A stretch of 9,962 bases of DNA, from positions 1 to 9,962 of the forward strand of contig CALICZ010000025.1 of assembly GCA_938049075.1 (NCBI GenBank), in the 5' to 3' direction. Position numbers and translations under genes: made by a program. Numbering within the stretch: the first letter of the stretch is position 1; every line of letters starts with the position of its first letter. Below are positions 6,467-9,962 of this stretch, piece after piece. A model generated the notes under the pieces. That model did no database searches and was not told the DNA's origin. It saw only the letters and a program-made list of their open reading frames with translations. Source of the DNA: an uncultured Candidatus Saccharibacteria bacterium (GTDB taxonomy: Bacteria > Patescibacteriota > Saccharimonadia > Saccharimonadales > Saccharimonadaceae).

Positions 6467-8317
6467 TTATGGTTGCTGTTTGGCGGCGCGTTTGCGCTCG
6501 TTGGCGTCGAGGTATTTCTTGCGGAGACGAAGGGCGTGCGGCGTGACCTCAAGGAGCTCGTCATCTTCAATAAAGTCAATCGATTGTTCAAGGCTCAGCT
6601 GGGTGTGAGGCGTCAGTTGGACAGTGCCGTCACTTGATTTGCTGCGCATATTGGTAAGGTGCTTGGCCTTACAGACATTGATCTCAAGATCGTCTGGGCG
6701 GTTATTAAGGCCAACGATCATCCCAGCATAGACATCAGTTCCCGCTCCGACGAAGAGCTCACCGCGCGCTTCGGCCGCTTGCAAGGCATATGGTGTGGTC
6801 GTGCCTGGCTCAAAGGCGATCAAAACACCATTGCGCGTCCGCGGCAATGCACCACCAACCGGCTGATAGCCGTGCGGCAGGCTATACATAATCACTGTCC
6901 CCTTTGTATCTGTCAGAAGGCGGTTACGCAGACCAATCAATGCTCGGGTCGTAATGGTATAGGTCATCCGCGCTGCGCCGCTGGTGGTTTGCTCTTGCTT
7001 GCGGAGCTCGGCTTTGCGCTTGCCAAGCTCTTGGCTAACAACACCGACAAACTCAGGGCCAACCTCAACCAGCAGCTCTTCAACTGGCTCTTGCTCACTG
7101 CCATCCTTGGTGATTGTCACAACTTCTGGCCGTCCAACCTCAAATTCGTAGCTTTCGCGGCGCATTGTCTCGATCAACACACTGAGGTGAAGCTCGCCTC
7201 GCCCCGATACCACAAAGCCAATACCAGACTCTGCCACTCGCAGCGCCACATTAGTCTCGAGTTCGCGCTGGAGACGATCGCCAATCTGCCGGCTGGTAGT
7301 AAATTCACCCTCGCGGCCTTTCATCGGACTAGTATTCGGTCCAAGATACATGCTAATGGTGGGAGCCTCGACTGCCATGACAGGTAGTGCCTCCGGCTGG
7401 TCGCGGCTCGCGAGCGTCTCACCAATGTGCGCCTCGGCTGCACCAACGATGTAGACAATGTCACCCGCGCCTGCCTCGCTCACTTCTTCTTTAGCGAGGC
7501 CGCGGCTGATGAAGAGCTTATCGATCTTGGCATTGGTAGTCGTACCATCCGTCTTGATAAGAGTCAGCGCTTGGCCACGCTGAGCTACCCCGCGATGGAT
7601 TCGGCCAATCGCATATTTGCCAAGGAAGGTGTCGTACTGGAGGGCCGTCACGAGCATCTGGAAAGGCCCATCTGCCACCTGCGGCGCTGGGATATGCGAG
7701 ATAATCGCTTGGAAGATCGGTGCCAGGCTGGCTGGCTGGCTGGCATCACTTGGCAGTGCCGCCCAGGCTTTGCCTTCGCGCGCTACAGCGTAGTACACCG
7801 GGTATTTGAGCTGCGACTCGTCGGTAGCAAGCTCGAGGAAAAGATCGGCCAGCTCGTCCTCCACCTCAGCAATGCGCCGCGCAGGCTTGTCGATCTTGTT
7901 GATAATCACGACCGGTGTTAGACCAAGCTCAAGCGCTTTGCTCAGGACAAACTTTGTCTGTGGCATCGGGCCTTCCTGCGCATCTACCACGAGGAGTACA
8001 CCATCAGCCATGTTAAGCGTGCGCTCCACCTCGCCACTAAAATCGGCATGGCCAGGTGTGTCGATGATGTTGATCTTGTAGTCAACTGCTGACTCAGCAT
8101 CGGTCGGTTGGTAGTAGACCGTCGTCTGCTTGGCAGTGATGGTAATGCCACGCTCACGCTCCTGCTCGCCACTGTCCATGATGAGCGTCTGAGCCATTTC
8201 GGCTTGGTTGCTGCGGAATGTATTACTCTGCTTGAGCAAGCCATCAAGCAGCGTTGTTTTGCCGTGGTCGACGTGGGCAATAATTGCAATATTACGAATA
8301 TACTGTGGATCTGTCAT
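6467..8317 (-). CDS. typA: Ribosome-associated translational GTPase TypA/BipA
   Basis: Translation-factor GTPase related to EF-G that binds ribosomes and supports 50S assembly and stress or cold adaptation. The 616-residue length is normal. The G motifs are all present: G1 AHVDHGKTT (14-22), the switch I region RERGITITAKQT (54-65), G3 DTPGHADF (86-93), G4 NKID (140-143). The C-terminal TypA-specific part is clear: RALIGLRNRLLTDTKGT, then KHLTNMRSKSSDGTVQLTP, then SLEQSIDFIEDDELLEVTP near the end. The start follows from alignment with the family N-terminus (MTDPQYIRNIAIIAHVDHGK). There is no ribosome-binding site in the short leader. A GGCT tetranucleotide run lies inside the gene (7726..7744). 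It is probably the first gene of a typA-trehalase transcript. Confidence 0.97.
   Translation of the reverse strand: MTDPQYIRNIAIIAHVDHGKTTLLDGLLKQSNTFRSNQAEMAQTLIMDSGEQERERGITITAKQTTVYYQPTDAESAVDYKINIIDTPGHADFSGEVERTLNMADGVLLVVDAQEGPMPQTKFVLSKALELGLTPVVIINKIDKPARRIAEVEDELADLFLELATDESQLKYPVYYAVAREGKAWAALPSDASQPASLAPIFQAIISHIPAPQVADGPFQMLVTALQYDTFLGKYAIGRIHRGVAQRGQALTLIKTDGTTTNAKIDKLFISRGLAKEEVSEAGAGDIVYIVGAAEAHIGETLASRDQPEALPVMAVEAPTISMYLGPNTSPMKGREGEFTTSRQIGDRLQRELETNVALRVAESGIGFVVSGRGELHLSVLIETMRRESYEFEVGRPEVVTITKDGSEQEPVEELLVEVGPEFVGVVSQELGKRKAELRKQEQTTSGAARMTYTITTRALIGLRNRLLTDTKGTVIMYSLPHGYQPVGGALPRTRNGVLIAFEPGTTTPYALQAAEARGELFVGAGTDVYAGMIVGLNNRPDDLEINVCKAKHLTNMRSKSSDGTVQLTPHTQLSLEQSIDFIEDDELLEVTPHALRLRKKYLDANERKRAAKQQP
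7726..7744. repeat. GGCT tetranucleotide run inside typA
   Basis: Four perfect GGCT units plus GGC, read on the minus strand as part of the codons for Ala-Ser-Gln-Pro-Ala-Ser-Leu in TypA. The present length keeps the frame open. Gain or loss of one unit would shift the frame, but four units is short for a true contingency repeat. Confidence 0.4.
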
Positions 8318-8337
8318 GACATAAAATAACGGCCCGA

Positions 8338-8346
8338 ATTATATCA
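8338..8346 (-). promoter_or_regulatory. Extended -10 promoter for typA
   Basis: TGATATAAT on the minus strand: a perfect TATAAT (8338..8343) with an upstream TG. No convincing -35 is seen. Twenty bases lie between the -10 and the ATG at 8317, giving a leader of about 14 bases without a Shine-Dalgarno sequence. Confidence 0.65.
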
Positions 8347-8400
8347 GACCTTCCTTACTGCTTATAGTATCACACTGGCAGCTGGTTTGCCTAGGGTAAT

Positions 8401-8439
8401 GTGCATAATCGCGGTGCATAATGTAGAGCCTCTACCGCG
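8401..8439. repeat. Direct repeat plus nested inverted repeats between the M16-like gene and typA
   Basis: GTGCATAAT occurs twice (8401..8409 and 8414..8422), separated by CGCG. It is followed by the palindrome GTAGAG-C-CTCTAC (8423..8435). CGCGGT (8410..8415) and ACCGCG (8434..8439) form an outer 6-base inverted pair around it. In the minus-strand transcript it would fold just after the stop of the M16-like gene, but no U-run follows, so it is not a standard intrinsic terminator. It may be a protein-binding site or a weak 3' structure. Confidence 0.35.
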
Positions 8440-8449
8440 TCGTATCTCA

Positions 8450-9375
8450 TCACTGTGCGACCACTGTTATTGTCAGGCGATCAAGCAAATCATCCAACGT
8501 TTCTACCGTAGCAATTCGACGCCAGCCACGCGCCCCGACAACCATCCGTAGGTCGTCGATCATACTGACGATGGAGGGCGCAGACTGTTCTCGATAATCA
8601 ACCGTCTGCAAACGCTCTAAGAGGCGCCGCCAGCCACCCTGGGCTCGAATCATCCGGATCATAAGCTCATACAAATTGTAGACCTGGGCCGAATAATCCT
8701 CGCGGCCAGTTACGAGCAAATATTGCCGCTCGGTATAGTGCCCAGCCGTGCACTCCCGTGCCCAGCCGTGCACTCCCTATCATATCCGTGGTTATAGTAC
8801 CCATACGTTCGCTGCAGTAGCGCAGCGGTATTGGCTTGGATCGCATGCGTGAGCTCAATGAAGGCGGCCGCTCGCGGGTCACCCGGCTCGAGATCGATCG
8901 ATATATCAATCGTATACTCCATCACATCTGCTTCCCACTCCTCGCGCTGAGCAATGATGCCACGTGGCGCTGTCTCGCCCAAGCACTGCAATACGTCGAT
9001 ATCCTGAGCATCATACCATGGCTCGGTATCAAGCTGGTGCAATGCCTCGTGGAGGGCAAGCCGGTCGTGATAGGTGAGCGGATAGCCCTTCTCGGCAATG
9101 ATCTGCCGGAGCGCACAGTCGATCATCGCATCATCATACTCCGCCACTGGCTGGCGCAGCCGCGCTACAAAGCGCTCGGCCTGCATGGTGTAGAGCGTCG
9201 CATCGATCCCCATCACCCCAGCGTCAGAATAGACGATTCCATAGGCTTGGTAGTCAATCGCCTGAAATAACCCTGCCTCAAACAGCTGTCGATGCAGCGT
9301 CTGCATCACCAAATGCTCGTAGAGGTGTGCCACGAGATGATCGCCACACGGCTTGAAGATATGAAATGACTCCAT
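8450..9375 (-). pseudogene. M16-like HxxEH metallopeptidase-type protein, frame broken by a 20-bp tandem duplication
   Basis: Two overlapping frames form one gene. The 5' part (from 9375) encodes 206 residues, then 15 out-of-frame residues (GSARLGTIPSGNICS) and a stop near 8710. The 3' part continues in another frame to a TGA at 8450. Removing one copy of the exact 20-bp repeat at 8738..8777 joins them into 301 residues. HLYEH (17-21) fits the inverted zinc motif HxxEH of M16 peptidases. Further on, QAYGIVYSDAG (43-53) and the helix ALRQIIAEKGYP (88-99) sit where M16 enzymes have their AYT-like strand and third ligand Glu; E95 is a candidate at suitable spacing. At this size it would be a single M16 half-unit. 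There is no signal peptide. The start is 6 bases from a -10 box. Family assignment is moderate; I do not recognise a specific enzyme. Confidence 0.65.
8738..8777. repeat. Perfect 20-bp tandem duplication disrupting the M16-like gene
   Basis: The unit GTGCCCAGCCGTGCACTCCC occurs twice, head to tail, at 8738..8757 and 8758..8777, without mismatch; the bases on either side do not extend it. Twenty is not a multiple of three, so the second copy shifts the reading frame of the surrounding gene. One copy would give an open frame, and so would four. Confidence 0.97.
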
Positions 9376-9381
9376 ATCTGT

Positions 9382-9387
9382 ATTATA
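9382..9387 (-). promoter_or_regulatory. -10 box of the M16-like gene, predicted leaderless
   Basis: A perfect TATAAT on the minus strand, 6 bases before the ATG at 9375, which places the expected transcription start on the A of the start codon. No good -35 is seen at 17 bases. There is no Shine-Dalgarno sequence. Confidence 0.6.
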
Positions 9388-9415
9388 CCCTACTACTCCA
9401 CATTCCAGTTGATTA

Positions 9416-9424
9416 TGCTATACT
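9416..9424 (+). promoter_or_regulatory. Extended -10 promoter of the glycosyltransferase gene, predicted leaderless
   Basis: TGCTATACT combines an extended TG with TATACT (9419..9424). Six bases separate it from the ATG at 9431, so transcription should begin on that codon. It lies back to back with the M16-like promoter; the two -10 boxes are 31 bases apart. Confidence 0.6.
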
Positions 9425-9430
9425 AGCCAT

Positions 9431-9962
9431 ATGATGTTACAAAATGATACACAATGTTCGTCAAGTGATCGCCCCGCAGTACCCCTCCCACGGCCACTAC
9501 GAGTGGCAGTTGTTGCCCCGCCGTGGCTCGCTCTACCCATCAAAGGCTATGACGGCATCGAGCTCGTTGTCGAAAGCCTGGTGCTTGCACTGCAGCAGCG
9601 CGATGATGTCGAGGTAGAGCTTTTCGCTAATGGCGCACGACGGATGCGCAACGGCACGCCAACCCACTCATACTACAAGCGCGAGCTCTTCGATACTATC
9701 GACGACCCCTACTACGACGCACCACTTCAAACCCTCCAGACTCATCTCAATTTTACCCTCCACGCTATCGAAGCCGATGGTCATTTTGATATCATTCACG
9801 ACCACAACCCCTACATTGGGCCAGCCTTTTTCTCACCAGTGAGCCGTATACCGGGACTACCACCAGTGTTGCACACCTTTCATGGGCCACCATTTTCTAC
9901 ACCGCAGACTATTGAGGCGGGGCAAATGGATAATCGCCCACAGCTCAAATATATGACTCCTG
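9431..9962 (+). CDS. GT-B glycosyltransferase, family 4-like, N-terminal half (runs off the window)
   Basis: Likely transfers a sugar from a nucleotide-sugar donor to an unknown acceptor, in the cytoplasm or at the inner membrane face. I translated 177 residues; the gene continues past the right edge. The N-terminal Rossmann domain shows VAVVAPPW (25-32), the glycine loop GYDGIELVVESL (39-50; the family commonly has GYGGxE), VELFANG (62-68), FDIIHDHN (119-126) and LHTFHGPP (147-154). These match the acceptor-side domain of GT4 enzymes. The donor-binding C-terminal domain is not visible, so substrate cannot be judged. Two ATGs are adjacent (9431 and 9434); the first falls on the expected transcription start. 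There is no ribosome-binding site. A trehalose-related GT4 role is possible given the trehalase nearby, but nothing here shows it. Confidence 0.88.
   Translation, partial: MMLQNDTQCSSSDRPAVPLPRPLRVAVVAPPWLALPIKGYDGIELVVESLVLALQQRDDVEVELFANGARRMRNGTPTHSYYKRELFDTIDDPYYDAPLQTLQTHLNFTLHAIEADGHFDIIHDHNPYIGPAFFSPVSRIPGLPPVLHTFHGPPFSTPQTIEAGQMDNRPQLKYMTP

Noticed and set aside
6659..7921. Long plus-strand open frames (242 and 164 codons) opposite typA
   Set aside because: TypA is certain on the other strand; these frames stay open because of its codon bias and show no motifs.
8450..8773. Separate small gene starting with GTG at 8773
   Set aside because: Its first 12 codons lie in the duplicated repeat; removing one copy joins it exactly to the upstream frame, so it is the 3' half of one gene.
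8836..9270. Plus-strand open frame of 144 codons opposite the M16-like gene
   Set aside because: No family motif, and the minus-strand frame has a promoter, an HxxEH motif and a continuation across the duplication.

Overview
The window is ordinary, gene-dense bacterial chromosome: about half GC, short intergenic gaps, stop/start overlaps inside operons, and UGA used as a stop codon. The small genes, an oligopeptide-binding protein on a membrane anchor instead of a lipid anchor, and several promoters placed directly against start codons fit a streamlined Candidatus Saccharibacteria (TM7) or another Patescibacteria lineage. That assignment is an inference from style and gene content, not from a marker gene; the slipin TGA stop makes the UGA=Gly code of Gracilibacteria/Absconditabacteria unlikely.

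Left part, minus strand, read right to left. A slipin (SPFH membrane protein, 2652..3401) overlaps by 4 bases an M24B Xaa-Pro aminopeptidase (1468..2655). After a 21-base gap and a well-formed promoter come a YvlD-family membrane protein (1045..1446), secG (822..1055, overlapping by 11 bases) and an oligopeptide-binding protein (1..818, 3-base gap, cut by the window edge). The group joins protein export, peptide capture and peptide breakdown.

Middle. rarA (3575..4777, +) is transcribed divergently from the slipin operon and converges on a GH37 trehalase (4814..6442, -). The trehalase follows typA/bipA (6467..8317, -) by 24 bases, probably as one transcript.

Right part. A gene with an M16-like HxxEH motif (8450..9375, -) is broken by an exact 20-bp tandem duplication at 8738..8777. 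With one copy removed it reads as a continuous 301-residue protein. A family-4-like glycosyltransferase (9431..9962, +, cut by the window edge) starts 55 bases away in the opposite direction.

The two most notable observations are the frame-breaking 20-bp duplication, and a recurring promoter layout in which the -10 box lies 6 to 10 bases before the ATG, so that four genes should make leaderless or nearly leaderless mRNA. I saw no CRISPR array, RNA gene, insertion sequence, phage or defence system, and no clear multi-gene novel system. No stretch over 300 bases lacks a gene.
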